A DNA stretch of 64,000 nt from Odocoileus virginianus (taxonomy: Eukaryota; Chordata; Mammalia; Artiodactyla; Cervidae): NCBI RefSeq assembly GCF_023699985.2, contig NC_069686.1:38250910-38314909 (forward strand), written 5' to 3'. Position numbers and translations under genes: made by a program. Positions 1 to 11,753 of the stretch are shown piece after piece (within the stretch, counting starts at the first letter, position 1; each line of letters starts with the position of its first letter). The notes under the pieces are model-generated. The model saw only the letters and a list, made by a program, of their open reading frames with translations, was not told the DNA's origin and did not search any database.

Positions 1-1748
1 TGAAGAACTATGGACAGCAGTTAGTAACACTGTACAGGGGTCATGACCAAAATCATTCCAAAGAAAAACAAATGCAAGAAGGAAAAGTGGCTGTCTAAGG
101 GTTTTACAAATAGCCAAGGAAAGAAGAGAAGTGAAAGACAAGAGAGAAAGGGAAAGATATACCCAACTGAATGCAGAGCTCCAAAGAATAGCAAGGAGAG
201 ATAAGAAGGCCTTCTCAAATGAAGAATGCAAAGAAAGAGGAAAACAATAGAATGGAAAATATTAGAGATTTCTTTAAAAAAATTGGAGATACCAAGGGAA
301 CATTTCATGCAAAGATGGGCACAATAAAGGACAGAAATGATAAGGACCTAACAGAAGCAGAAGAGATTAAGAAGAGGCAAGAATACACAGAAAAACTATA
401 CAAAAAAAAGGCCTTAATGACCCAGACTAACCATGATGGTGTGCTCACTCACCTAACAGCCAGACATCCTGGACTGTGAAGTCAAGTAAGCCTTAGGAAG
501 CATTACTACAAACAAAGCTAGTGAAGGTGACAGAATTCCAGATGAGCTATTTGAAAATCCTAAAAGATGATGCTGTTAAAGTACTGCACTCTATATGTCA
601 GCAAATTTGGAAAACTCAGTTGTGGCCACAGGACTGAAAAGGTCAGTTTTCATTCTAATCCCAAAGAAGGGCAATGCCAAAGAATGGTCAACTTACTGTA
701 CAATTGTGCTCATTTCACATGCTAGCAAAGTTATGCTCAAAATCCTTCAAGCTAGGTTTCAGCAGTATGTGAACCAAGAACTTACAGATGTACAAGCTGG
801 GTTTTGAAGACGTAGAGGAACCAGAGATCAAATTGCCAACATTCGTTGGACCATGGAGAAAGCAAAGGAGTTCCAGAAAAATATTTACTTCTGTTTCACT
901 GACTACACTAAAGCCTTTGACTGTGTGGATCACAACAAACTGTGGAAAATTCTTGAAGAGACAGGAGTACCAGACCATCTTCCCTGTCTCCTGAGAAACC
1001 TGTATTTGGGCCAAGAAGGAACAGTTAGAACTGGACTTGGAACAATGGAATGGTTCAAATTTGGGAAAGGAGTACAATAAGGCTGTTATTTGTCACCCTA
1101 CTTATTTAATTTATGTGCAGAGTACATCATGTGAAATGCTGAGCTGGATGAATCACATGCTCCAATCAAGATTGCCAGGAGAAATATCAACAACCTCAGA
1201 TATGCAGATGATACCATTCAAATGGCAGAAACTGAAGAAACTAAAGAACTCTTTCAATGAGGGTGAAAGAGGAGACGTGAAATAGATCACCAGTTCAAGT
1301 TCAATGCAATTAACAGGGCACTCAAAGCCGGTGCACTGGGAAAACCCTGGGGGATGGGATGGGGGGGTCAGGATGGGGGAAACATGTATACCCATGCTGA
1401 TTCATGTCAATCTACGGCAAAAACCACCACAATATTGTAATTAGCCTCCAATTAAAATAAATTAGTTAATTTTTAAAAAAGCTGACTTAAAACTCAACAT
1501 TCAAAAAACGAAGATCATGGCATTGGGTCCCATCACTTCACTGCAAACAGAAGGGGAAAAAGTGGACACAGTGACAGATTTTATTTTCCTGGGCTTCAAA
1601 ATCACTGCAAATGGTGACTGCAGCCATGAAATTCAAAGATGCTTGCTCCGTGGAAGGAAATCTATGATAAACCTAGACAGCATATTAAAAAGCAGAGACA
1701 GCACTTTGCCAACAAGGGTCCATTTAGTTGAAGCTATGATTTTTCACC
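1..1748 (+). mobile_element. BovB (RTE) LINE, 3' portion of the reverse transcriptase region, cut by the window edge
   Basis: The sequence matches the BovB linker and reverse transcriptase. Recognisable pieces are a frame near 853-1077 with FTDYTKAFDCVDHNKLWKIL, and RYADDT at about 1197. Many frameshifts and stops make it a dead copy. It is split by an L1 3' end at 1277-1480, after which BovB resumes with the TADGDCSHE-like region (1600-1630). It ends near 1748 before the BovB 3' tail. Confidence 0.9.
1277..1480 (+). mobile_element. L1 3' end inserted inside the BovB copy
   Basis: This is a bovine-type L1 3' UTR: GATCACCAG, GGTGCACTGGGAA and TAATTAGCCTCCAATTAA, followed by an A-rich tail. 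BovB is continuous across it (GAGGAGA before, AAAGCTGACTTAAAACTC after), so the L1 is younger than this BovB. Confidence 0.85.
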
Positions 1749-1776
1749 ACTTTTAGCCACTGCTGTTCAGTATTGT

Positions 1777-1970
1777 GGGGCTTCCCAGTTGGCACAGTGG
1801 TAAAGAATCTGCCTGCCAATGCAGGAGACATAGGAGACACAGGTTGGTTTGAACCCTGGGTCCAGAGATCCTGTGGAGGAGGAAAATGGAAATCCAATTC
1901 AGTATTCTTGCCTGGAAAAATCCATGAACAGAGGAGTGTTGGACATAACTCAGTACACACACATGCATTT
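1777..1970 (+). mobile_element. Bov-tA SINE
   Basis: The copy shows the GGGGCTTCCCAGTTGGCAC head, a tRNA-like A-box region (GGTAAAGAATCTGCCTGCC), a B-box-like GGTTTGAACCC, and the Bov-tA body with CAGTATTCTTGCCTGGAAAA. The 3' end is degenerate. Confidence 0.9.
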
Positions 1971-2907
1971 AACACTGTACTAGGAGTTGCAGCCAGAATA
2001 ATTAGGCAAGGAAAAGAAACAGAAGACATCTCAATTGGAAAGAGAGAAGTAAAACCGTATCTAGTCACAGATGTTAAGCTCCTATATATATAGAAAATCT
2101 CAAAGATTCCACAAAAATAAGTACTAGAGCTAATAAGCAAATTCAACAGAGTTACAGGGTCTAAAATCAACATGCAAAATTAGTTGTATTTCCGTATACC
2201 AGAAATGAACAATCTGTTATGAAAATTAAGAAAATCCCACTTAAAACAGTACCCAAAAAAATAAAATAAATTTAACCAAGGAAGTGAAAGACTTGTATGT
2301 GAAAAACTATAAAACACTGCTGAGAGAAATTAAAGAAAAGCTAAATAAATAGAAAGACAACCCATGCCCAGGGACTATAAAATTAAACATTGTTACAACT
2401 GCAATACTACCCAAGAAACAAACAGGTTCAATGAAGTTCCTATAAAATTCCATCACAGTCCAATAGAAATTAAAAAAAATTCCATCAGTGCAGATTTGGA
2501 AAAGCCAATCCTCAATCAAATTCATGTGGAATTGTAAACGCCCCAGATAGTGAAAACAATCTTGAAAAAGATTGAAAAAAAAAAAAAGTGTGGACAACTC
2601 ACACTTCCTGATTCAAATCTTACAAATAAATGATCCCAAAACCAAAAATCAAAACTTACTGCAAAGCAATGGTAATTAAGACAATTTGGTAGTTGTATAA
2701 GGGTAGACATAAATACAGATCAGTTTAATAGAATTAGGAGTCCAGAGATTGACCCATACATCTATGGCCAGATGATTTTCTACAAGTCTCAAGACCACTC
2801 AACAGGGAAATCAGAGTTCAACAAATGCAGCTGGGACTGGGGTATCACATGCAAAATAATAAAGCTGGTCCCCTAACTCATACTTCTTATAAAATTAACT
2901 CAAAATA

Positions 2908-3424
2908 GGGGCTTCCCTGGTGGCTCAGTGGTAAAGAATCCACCTGCCAGTGTAGGAGACAGGTCCAATCTCTGGTCTGGGAAGATCCCACATGCCTCGG
3001 GGCAACTAGGCCAGCGCACCACAATGACTGAGCCAGCATTCTGGAGCCCACACGCCACAACTACTGAGGCCACACGCCCCAGAGCCCGTGCCCTGCAGAA
3101 GAGGAGCTGCCTCAGTGAGGAGCCGTGCACAGCAACTAGAGCAGCCCCTGTTCAGCACAGCTAGAGAAGAGCATGAGAGGCCAGGAAGACCAAGTGAAAG
3201 CTGCTGTCATGTCCGACTCTGCGACCCCACGGACTATACAGTCCACAGAATTCTCCAGGCCAGAATCCTGGAGTGGGTAGCCTTTCCCCTCTCCAGGGAT
3301 CTTCCCAACCCAGGGATCGAACCCAGGTCTTTCTAATTGCAGGCGGATTCTTTACCAGCTGAGCCACAAGGGAAGCCCAGTGAAAACCAGCACAGCCAAA
3401 AATAAATAAATAAAATTATTTTTA
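2908..3424 (+). mobile_element. CHR-type SINE carrying a nested Bov-tA
   Basis: A cetartiodactyl tRNA-derived SINE starts GGGGCTTCCCTGGTGGCTCA and contains repeated CACAACTACTGAG-type segments and an AATAAATAAATAAA tail. It is flanked by a perfect 17-bp target-site duplication, AAAATTAACTCAAAATA, at 2891-2907 and 3425-3441. A minus-strand Bov-tA sits inside it. Confidence 0.85.
3185..3380 (-). mobile_element. Bov-tA SINE nested in the CHR SINE
   Basis: On the minus strand this is a full Bov-tA: GGCTTCCCTTGTGGCTCAGC at the high end and a CGCAGAGTCGGACATGAC 3' end at the low end. The host SINE's tail resumes directly afterwards. A short GTGAAA-type duplication flanks it. Confidence 0.85.
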
Positions 3425-4549
3425 AAAATTAACTCAAAATACATCAATGATCTAAATATAAGAACTCACAGTCATTAAAATCTTATCCAAATACATTGGA
3501 GTAAATCTTCATGACCCTGGATTGGCAATGAATTTTTAGGTAATATACTAAAAGCACAAGTAACAAAAGAAATAACAGATAAACTGAACTTTATCAAAAT
3601 TAAAAACTCTTTGTGCATCAAAAGACATTAAGAAAGTTAAAAGGTAAACTACAAAATGAGAGAAAATCTTTGCAAATATATGTGTTGTAAGGATCTCATA
3701 TCTAGAATACATAAAGAAGTCTTACAATTCAATGTGAAAAGGGAAACAACTCAATTTAAAAATGAGTAAAGGACTTGAATGAATATACATTTGTCCAGAG
3801 AAGATAGACAAATAGATCAAAAACAATGAAAAGATGCTCAATGTCACTAGTCATTAGGAAAATGCAACTCAAAACAATGAGATGCAATTTCACAAACACT
3901 AGGTTTATTTTTTTTAAAGGAAAATAATAAGTGTTTGTGAGCACGTGGAGAAATTGGAATGCTGTACATTGCTGGAGGGAATGTAAAATGGTTTAGCTAC
4001 TGGGGAAAGCAGTTTGTTGCTTCCTCAAAAAGTTAAACATAGAATTATCATATGACCTAGTAATTCCATTCTTAGTTATGTACTCAAAAGTACTGAAATG
4101 AAGCACTTAGTGACTATATCAACAAATGAGTGTATGAACAAATTGTTGTATATACTTACACAATATTTTACGCAGCCATAGAAAGGTATGAAGTACTGGT
4201 ATATACTGCGATGTATATATACCTTAAAAGCATTATGCTAGGTGAAAGAAGCCAGACACAAAGGTCACATATGGCTCCAATTATGTAAAATAGCCAGAAT
4301 ACCCATAGAGACAGGAAACAGATTGATGGCTGCTGGGGCTAGAGAAAGAGGGCATTGTGAGTGACTGTTTAATGGCTACAGGGTTTCCTTTTGGGCTGCT
4401 GACATGTCTGGAACTAGATGGACATGGTAGTGGCACAATACTGAATTGTGTACTAGATACCACTGAACTGTTCACTTTAAAATGGTTAAGTTTGAGTTGT
4501 GAATGTCATCTCAGGAAAAAAAAAAAAATTCGTAGAATTCAGACATAAA

Positions 4550-5820
4550 GTAGGAAGGGGTCTGTGACTTACTGTCAGGTGGGGTAGAATTTAGACATCT
4601 AAAATATTACTAATTTCAAGCCACGCAGTTTTAAGGATCTGTAATCTATGAAATGTTCTCAATGTTCACTAGTAACATGGCCATCTGAAACTTCTGAGCA
4701 GAACTTGAACTAAGAGCTGAAAATCACTTAAACAAGCATTTGTTGGATCAAGGTTATGAATGTTCAGAAAGCATACAGGATTAATCCCACCTTTTGGGGG
4801 TTAGTCCCAGATTGGGCACCATGTAGTTCTGGGTAAGGTTCTTCAGCTGGCTGCCTTTGTTTCTTTAAATAAGAGGTTAAACCTTTCTTTAAAAGAGAAG
4901 GTTGGACAAGATTATCAGTAAGCCATTTTTTTTTTTTTTTTTTTTTTAGTTACTAATATAAAAAGTCTATGCAATCTATTCTCCAAGACAGAGTATAAAA
5001 AAGTGAAAAGTCTTTGTGAAAAGGGCTACTTTTCACAAACACCAAAACAAATCTCACCCACTAGTGATGGAGGTTGGAGAGAACAGTGCTTTCTAAAGCA
5101 GCCAGGAGAGGATGATTTACAGATGAAAAATTAGCCCCAAGTCAAGCCACGTCTGGAAGAGAAATGATGTCAAACATCAATAGCTGGGTACAAATGTTAT
5201 TTGTATTTCTTGGCAAACATTTGATGTGGCTTTGCTGTGAGCAAGAATTCTCTCTCCAAAATAGCTTAAATGAAAAGCTCTGATAACGCATAACATCCCT
5301 GGTGTGCTGAAATCTGATTTTTTTTTGTTTTTGGACAAAAATACACCTAGAAAACATAGTGTATAAAGAAACAGTGATTAGTCACACACCCCAGATATGA
5401 GGCTTACAGTGATTATTGATGAAGAAATATTTCTAGCTCACAATGACAAAACTAGCAACTACCCAATCTGCTCCCTGGTTTTCTTATACTTAAGCACAAC
5501 TGCTAATTTTGTATAAATATAAGCGGAAAAATAGCTTTTGGAAATCTTAAAACAAAGCCTATTTTATGCCACTATCCACCCACAACCATCTGCCAGGCTC
5601 TGGATTAAAGACGACAGCAACCTCCTAAGGAAGCTTCAGGGGGAAAACCAGTTTCTGAAATTACGGGGCAATCATTTTAAGCAAAATTAAACTACTTTAG
5701 ACTTCAAATGTTTGTTTAATAAGTCCAAGAGAAATAAAACTAAGTTTAGTGATCACATTTTGGTTTAAAATGACAATAAAAAGTAAAAAGTAAATTTTTT
5801 TATTCTGAAAAATAATTGTT
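4550..5820. other. Intergenic sequence, nothing recognised
   Basis: No gene and no repeat I can name, apart from a 22-base T run at 4926-4947. Open frames here are short and lack any family signature. Confidence 0.6.
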
Positions 5821-6745
5821 ACTCATTCACTTATTTATTCAACAAATATTTCAACAACTACCATGTGCCAGGCTCTGTACTGAGTGCAGGAAATACAATG
5901 GATAACCAGTGCTTGACATCATGAGGCACATGGGCAGATGAAAGGACAAATATAATGTAAAAGTATTTCCTTTATATCACTCACAGATAAGGGACTAGGA
6001 TAGAAAATAACAGAGGACAGCCAGAGAGCACCTCTCTGAAGAGGGGATCCTTGAGGGCTAGAAGATGAGGAGCTAGCTAATATGCAGAAGAGTATTCTAG
6101 GCAGAAGGAATGCCCATGTGCAAAGGGACTGTGGCAGGAAATCACTTCTTAGAAGTCTGGACCAGATCCATCAGTGGGCTCAAATGTGGTGAGGTGAGAA
6201 AGCAATATGGATAAGTTTGAAGAAGACAGCGTAAGACACGAGAGATCTTACAGTCATGGTAGGATTTTAGATTTTAAATGCAATGAGAGGCAACAGGAGG
6301 GTTTTAGGAGACAACTAAGATAATCTGATTTCTGAAGGATAACACTGGCTACTACATGAATTGACTGGAAATAGGCAAGAACAGAGGTGGGAAGTGCTGC
6401 TGTGGTGCAGAGAGAAACAGATGAACTCAATATACGTTTTGGAGCTCAGCTCCAAAGACTTGTGAATGGAATGTACCAGGGGTGGGGGTGAGGAAGGGAG
6501 GAATCAAGATGACTCTTTGATGTGTATCTGAGATGGCAAAGAATGGGGCGACTGGTGGTGGGAATATGCAGGCAAAAGATAGCACGTGGTAAGTTCGGGC
6601 ATGTCCGTGAGTTTCAGGTGTTGGCATCAACAAAGCACTGGATATGAAAGAATGGAATTCAGAGCACAGTTCTGGGATAAAGACAGTATGCAAATCCATG
6701 GCAGGGAAGAGTAGACAGAAAAAGAGAAGTTCCAAATGCTGTACA
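5821..6745. mobile_element. Ancient mammalian interspersed repeat, L2-like (family uncertain)
   Basis: It begins with the familiar TTTATTCAACAAATATTTCA and ATGTGCCAGGCTCTG motif. It continues with phrases found in an old mammalian repeat (TTCTAGGCAGAAGGAA, GTGCAAAGGGACTGTGGCAG, AGGAGGGTTTTAG). It is strongly diverged, so I do not commit to a subfamily. Confidence 0.45.
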
Positions 6746-6866
6746 GATACTAGGCAAACAAAATTCTCCTAAGACAGCTTCTTAAGAACAGTAGCTTTGT
6801 CCTTGTAGTCTAACACCACATTAACATACGACTGGAACGCACAGACTGACAACCCATGGTCTATAC

Positions 6867-7066
6867 CAGGGGTCCCCAACTTCTGGGCCAAGGACTGGTA
6901 CCTCTGTCAGATCAGTGACAGCCATTAGATTAGAAATTAAGTGCAGAATAAATATTATGCATTTGAATCATTCTGAAACCATCCCCCCCACCCCCGAACC
7001 CCAGTACCTGGAAAAATTGTCTTTCACAAAATTGTTCTCTGGTGCCTAAAAGGTTGGGGACCGCTG
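6867..7066. mobile_element. Non-autonomous hAT-type DNA transposon relic
   Basis: The element is 200 bp with 14-bp terminal inverted repeats, CAGGGGTCCCCAAC at 6867-6880 and GTTGGGGACCGCTG at 7053-7066, with one mismatch. It is flanked by 8-bp sequences GTCTATAC and ATCTAAAC (6 of 8 identical), the target-site length of hAT elements. It has no coding capacity. Confidence 0.8.
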
Positions 7067-7074
7067 ATCTAAAC

Positions 7075-8250
7075 AACCTGGAAGCACCTAACACTGGTTG
7101 CGACTGAGCATTTGAAGCGATGATTAGACAATCATGGGGGGTGGGGAGTGTGTGTGTGGGTGGGTATGTGGGGATACCATTCTCTCTCTGGGCATGCTGA
7201 TGTTCTGAGGGTGATCTGAGAACTTAAGACTGCTTGAGACAGCATGATGTGAGGTACACTTCTGAATTGCTATAGAGAATTTAAACAGCCACAATTTTCA
7301 TCTGTGATAACAAGCAAGGCAGAATTATTTTTTTAATGCATATGATCTTAAAACTTTAAAGGAAGCGTTATAAGCTTCTATATTTCTAGTAGTCATGGAG
7401 CTCACTTAGTGAGAGGCATTCTCTGTACGCTCTTGGAGCTAATGGGGCTGAGCAAATAATTTAACCCTCCCTTACTATCACAGCTAAGGAAATAAATTCT
7501 GAGCTTATCTATAAAGTTACTTATCTCTGGTCACAACTAATGAACAGAAAGATTAGTCTAGTCATTCTCAACTTTAGTTGCAATCAGCAAACACTATTTG
7601 GTGAACTTACAAAAAATCATTGACCAACCAATCATATAAGCAAGCAAACAAAATACTGGTATCCCAAACGACTTGGGAATTCTGTCAGTCTGGGGTAAGA
7701 ACATATCTGTGCTTTTAAAAGCTCTCCTGGGAGCTTCTGATGGCTAGGACTATACAGGGCTTGAGCGCAGGCTTTCTGACCCATAGCTTATTACCTTTTA
7801 CCTCCTCTTTACCAACAAAAAGCACCCATCCCTACCGACCTGCCCTCTATCTCTGCATAGTTCATCTGAATGTAACTAGAGCCCCCTGGATCCAGATCTT
7901 CCTCCTAGATAGCTACCAATCTCTTTCTCTGCCTCCCCCTCCCTCAACTTTCCCATTGGCCTCACAGTTTTGCTATTCACACTTTTCTTCATTTAATACT
8001 ACTCTTTCTCTAGCTGGTTTCATCCCCTAGTTTCCACAAGGCCTTTGTGCTGATGTTGGCCAGTTTATCTCCAGCCTGGATCTGATCCCCTGCCCAATAA
8101 CCAGGCCTGTGGGATTTATGATTTACTTACAAAGTAACAAAATGCTTGCATTAGTGCTAAATTGTTTATCTATAAAGATATGCAGTTCTCTTGATGTTAA
8201 TCAAGGTAACATGAGATGGGGAGACCGGGATGAGTGGCAGTGGGATGGAA
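7075..8250. other. Intergenic sequence with a G-rich run
   Basis: No gene recognised. A G/T-rich stretch at 7136-7173 could form a G-quadruplex. The frame at 7740-8030 has no recognisable domain and is probably chance. Confidence 0.5.
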
Positions 8251-8254
8251 TTCA

Positions 8255-8775
8255 TCCAATGACATAGATGTCCACATACACACTAGAGTGGCCCTTAATT
8301 CCTATCCCCCAGTACTTACCGATGCCTTTGTGCAATTCCCAACCACCGAGTGTGGGCAAGGCATGTGACTTGCTTCTAAGCTATAGAGTATGGGATTTTA
8401 CGGATGGGACTAAGGTCTTTAATCAGCTGACTGAGCTAATCAAAGCAGACCAGACAGCAAGAGTCTGATTATAGGCCAGTCTTTCACAAAAGCCTAGGTC
8501 TTCCCTGAAGCAAGACTCATCATGCAGCAGAAACTCTCTTCCATAGCTAGCTTTGAAGAAGCAAACCATTAGAACGCTACAGCCACAGGCAAGTGAATTC
8601 TGTCTACAATCTGAGGGACCTGACAAGTAGATCCTCCCGTTTAAGCCTCCAGAGAACACAAGAGCAGCTGCCACCTTGATTTCAGCTTTGTGGACTCCCA
8701 CCCCACACTGTAACATACGTGATGTTCGTATTACTTATCACTCAGCAGTAGACAATATAGACCTCTCATGTTAAA
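8255..8775 (+). mobile_element. Degenerate MaLR (MLT1-like) LTR
   Basis: Phrases resembling ERVL-MaLR LTRs are visible: CACTAGAGTGGCCCTTAATT, CTGAATTCTG-like text near 8596, TTTAAGCCTCCAGAGAAC and CACCTTGATTTCAGCTTTGT. The ends are not clear and no protein-coding part is present. Confidence 0.4.
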
Positions 8776-9404
8776 AGCTGAAACCTTGTATCTTGGCTAT
8801 TCCTAATGTGGGTTTACTTGGCCACTAAGATTTACTTACGAAGTGAGACAAACACATAAGTGACAGGCATTAGTAAGACAGGAGCTGTGTGTGCCCATGA
8901 CCACCAGTGGCCCTGGGACTGAGCGGAGGAAGAACACAGTGTTCTTCTATATGCTAATGGTTAAAGGTCTTCAACAATGGCAAATGTTATTGCTTTAGAA
9001 CGTGCTGTTCATCAGATCAACAGATCTGAAGATATACTGCAGGTGAAATAATTTTTTTGTGATTAGAGTCAAGTTCTCTTGTTCTAGCAGTGGAAGGTAA
9101 CTTCAGAATTCTAGGCTTTCCTGAGGATAACAGGTGTCCACTCCACAGCAGAGTCAATGTTCAGAGATATTTTATCATCTCCTTGACCTGCAATATTACT
9201 CTACTCAGTCAGCCAGGGAAGAAGCGGTTTTGGTCAAATATATTACAAGTTTCATGAGAATAAAAACACGTCTTTAAGTACACACAGAACTCCCATTTTG
9301 AGGCAGCCCACACCTAAAATCCTGTGTCAAGTAAATTATTGCTAAAGATATATGTGGCTCAGTGTTACCTTCCTCTTCCCTGTTAAAATGTCAAGCTTTG
9401 CAGC
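8776..9404. other. Intergenic sequence, nothing recognised
   Basis: No gene or named repeat seen. A 16-bp near-identical copy of an 8120-8135 sequence lies at 8829-8844. Confidence 0.5.
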
Positions 9405-9620
9405 ATTAGCTTCCTTAGTGGCTCAGTTGGTAAAGAATCCACCCGTAATGCAGGAGACACAGGTTTGATCTCCAGGTTGGAAAGATCCCCTGCAGAAGGA
9501 AATGGCAACCTAACTCTAGTATTCTCTCCTGGGAAATCGCATGGACAGAGGAGCTTGGTGGTCAAGAGTTTATGGGGTCACAAAGAGCTGTACACAACTT
9601 GGTAACTGCACCACCACCAC
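9405..9620 (+). mobile_element. Bov-tA SINE
   Basis: A complete Bov-tA: GCTTCCTTAGTGGCTCAGTT head, AAAGAATCCACCCGTAATGC, GAAATGGCAACCTAACTCTA and a GGGGTCACAAAGAGCTG 3' end, with a short ACC-repeat tail. Confidence 0.9.
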
Positions 9621-10654
9621 AGCTGAAGTAAGAAAGTAATTCCCCTTTTAGATTAACAGGAGAGACACGGTAGGAAGGCACATAGGGTCTGATCTGGTAC
9701 TGACCCTTCTGAATGGTGCTGGTAAGACTAAGGATACTGACAATGGCATGGAAAGCAAGGGAGCCATCCAGGGAGGGAAGAGGGGTGGGGGAAATTTGAT
9801 TCCTATGGCATCAGAGCTGGCAGAGATTTCAGAGGTCATCTAATTCCACCCATGTATCCTATGATACCAAGTTCAGAGACACGAAGATAAAGATGAAAAA
9901 ATCAGAAGCCAATTAAATGGTAGAGAAACAATTAAAGCCCAGCTCAACAAATTCTGATATTCTCCTGCACTGTGTAGTCTGTCCTGTTTTCCCTAGTTTG
10001 CCTCCTCGAAAAATAAAATTCTTGTCCCCTTTTGAGACTTGTAGTCAAAGAAGCTGGTTACAATTCTTAGTCCTGCACAAGCTAAGTTGCATTATATGAT
10101 GTAATCCAACCTTCAATACTTCACAGTCATTGATGACAGTAAGGACTTAAACTCTAGACTAACTGCATGTTGGGCCTTAGCTCCCACATCCTTGGTGAGA
10201 AGCCAACGACACGCTGGCCACATGCACACTTGCACCAAGCTTGTCAGTGTGGCCTCCTTTATAGAGTTTTAGGAAATTGTTCATCTTACAAATGGGGAAA
10301 CCAAGGTTCAAAAAAGGCTACACTTAGCCAAGTCCTGGCCCAGACCCAGCTTCAAAAGCCTTGTGCTGGTTGAGAGCTTTCACACTTACCGGCTAAGTCT
10401 GGCAGAGGAGTATAAACTGATAGGCTGGGTTTGCTTGATGGATGGCTAGAAGCCACAGGTGGATCTAATGGACTCAGTCTGGGAAGCAAAACACAAACAT
10501 TAATTGCCGGGTGGTATAAGAATGGAGGAGGTTGTTTTCTAGATGAAATTTAAAACTCTGCTATACAGATACTGCCAATAAGTGGACTAACAAGTCCAGT
10601 AAGTAGTTCTCTGAAGGGTACACCCTTCTTAAAGATGGGAGGCCAGTGTTAAAA
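9621..10654. other. Intergenic sequence, nothing recognised
   Basis: No gene, RNA gene or named repeat recognised. The short open frames have no domain signatures. Confidence 0.5.
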
Positions 10655-10815
10655 GTGTGGTGACTATACCCGTCTAATTCCTGGCTTAGTAACTTATCAG
10701 CTGTGTGACATAAAGCAAGTTAACTTCTCTAAATGTCATTCTCCTGATCTGTAAAATGGGTAAAATAATAATAGCACTTCACACAACTGTTAGGACAAAG
10801 TCACTGAGAGAGAAC
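10655..10815 (+). mobile_element. MIR SINE
   Basis: The MIR core is clear: TATCAGCTGTGTGACATAAA, CTTCTCTAAATGTC, GATCTGTAAAATGGGTAAAA and AATAATAGCACTTCACACAA. MIR is an ancient mammalian tRNA-derived SINE. Confidence 0.8.
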
Positions 10816-11598
10816 TGTCATGCTCCATAATATTTGCTGTCATTATGTTGTGGTTAAAGATGAAAAACATATCTTGAACATAATATTCAGAATTACTACC
10901 CTTAACCCTTTGAAATGTATTAGTTTGCCAAGTTGATTAAGGGGCAACTCAGTCAAAGGTGCATTACTGGTCAATAAAATTTGTTCTAAATACAGCATCA
11001 TTCAACTCAAAAACAGTAGTACATACAAGGGAGACATTTCTGAAATACCATTTCTCCTTACTACTCTTCACCCTGCCCCCCCAAGAAAACAATCCTGCAA
11101 TTAAAAAAAACAAAGAACAAAAAACTACTAAGCACAGTTACAATTACTCTAGTCAATATTTTTTTAAAAAATAGAATGGTGTGTGTACTATATATATTTT
11201 AAAGATGTGCCCTCCAGATATCTTAATTTTTACCTTGGGCTTTTGCAAAAGAAAGATATGCAACATATCTTCAAATCTACTTAGAGCTATATCATAATAA
11301 TTAATCTAATTATCATAATGGTGATTTTGAATTACCAGGAAAGGAAGGGTACTCTAGGAAAGCAGAAAAAGGCAGTTTGTAACTATTTTTACCTATACTT
11401 AACTACAAGATATCCCAGCACATGAATTACCCACTTTGTTTAAAAAACCACCCAACAACCAACCAACCTATTACTCATCCTATCAGAAAACATATTCCAA
11501 GGACTTCAGAAGCTTACTAAACTGTATTAGTTTAATCACAAAAGCCAAGAAATGGTGGTACTGTCCAGTGGAGGGCCTGTGTAAAAATAAACTATTCT
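10816..11598. other. Intergenic sequence, nothing recognised
   Basis: A/T-rich, with no gene or named repeat that I can support. Confidence 0.5.
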
Positions 11599-11753
11599 TG
11601 GGACTTCCCTGGTGGTCCAGTGATTGAGAATCCGCCTTCCAAAGCAGGGTACATAGGTTTGATTCCTTGTTGGGGAACTAAGATCCCGTATACTACGGGG
11701 CTAAGTCTGCATGCTGCAATGAAGACCTAGCGCAGTCAATAAAAATAAATAAA
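11599..11753 (+). mobile_element. CHR-type SINE, internally shortened
   Basis: The head GGGACTTCCCTGGTGGTCCA, the B-box-like GGTTTGATTCC, GGGGAACTAAGATCCCGTAT, GAAGACCTAGCGCAGTCAAT and an AATAAATAAA tail are all present. The repeated middle block of full CHR elements is missing. Confidence 0.85.

Larger units (their letters stand above)
1975..4540 (+). mobile_element. Old L1 (L1M-type) fragment, ORF2 C-terminal part and 3' UTR
   Basis: Degenerate L1 ORF2 is visible (VLELI..FNRVTGSKIN, then KDLYVKNYKTLLREIKEKLN) with many stops. L1-type 3' sequence and an A-run near 4518 follow. It is interrupted by a CHR SINE (2908-3424). The higher divergence shows it is older than the ruminant-specific elements. 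Confidence 0.75.

Noticed and set aside
1777..1860. Genuine tRNA genes in Bov-tA and CHR heads
   Set aside because: The A-box and B-box-like sequences belong to tRNA-derived SINEs. There is no intact cloverleaf or anticodon arm.
1724..2173. A 149-codon minus-strand gene
   Set aside because: It is the antisense of Bov-tA and old L1 sequence with no domain.
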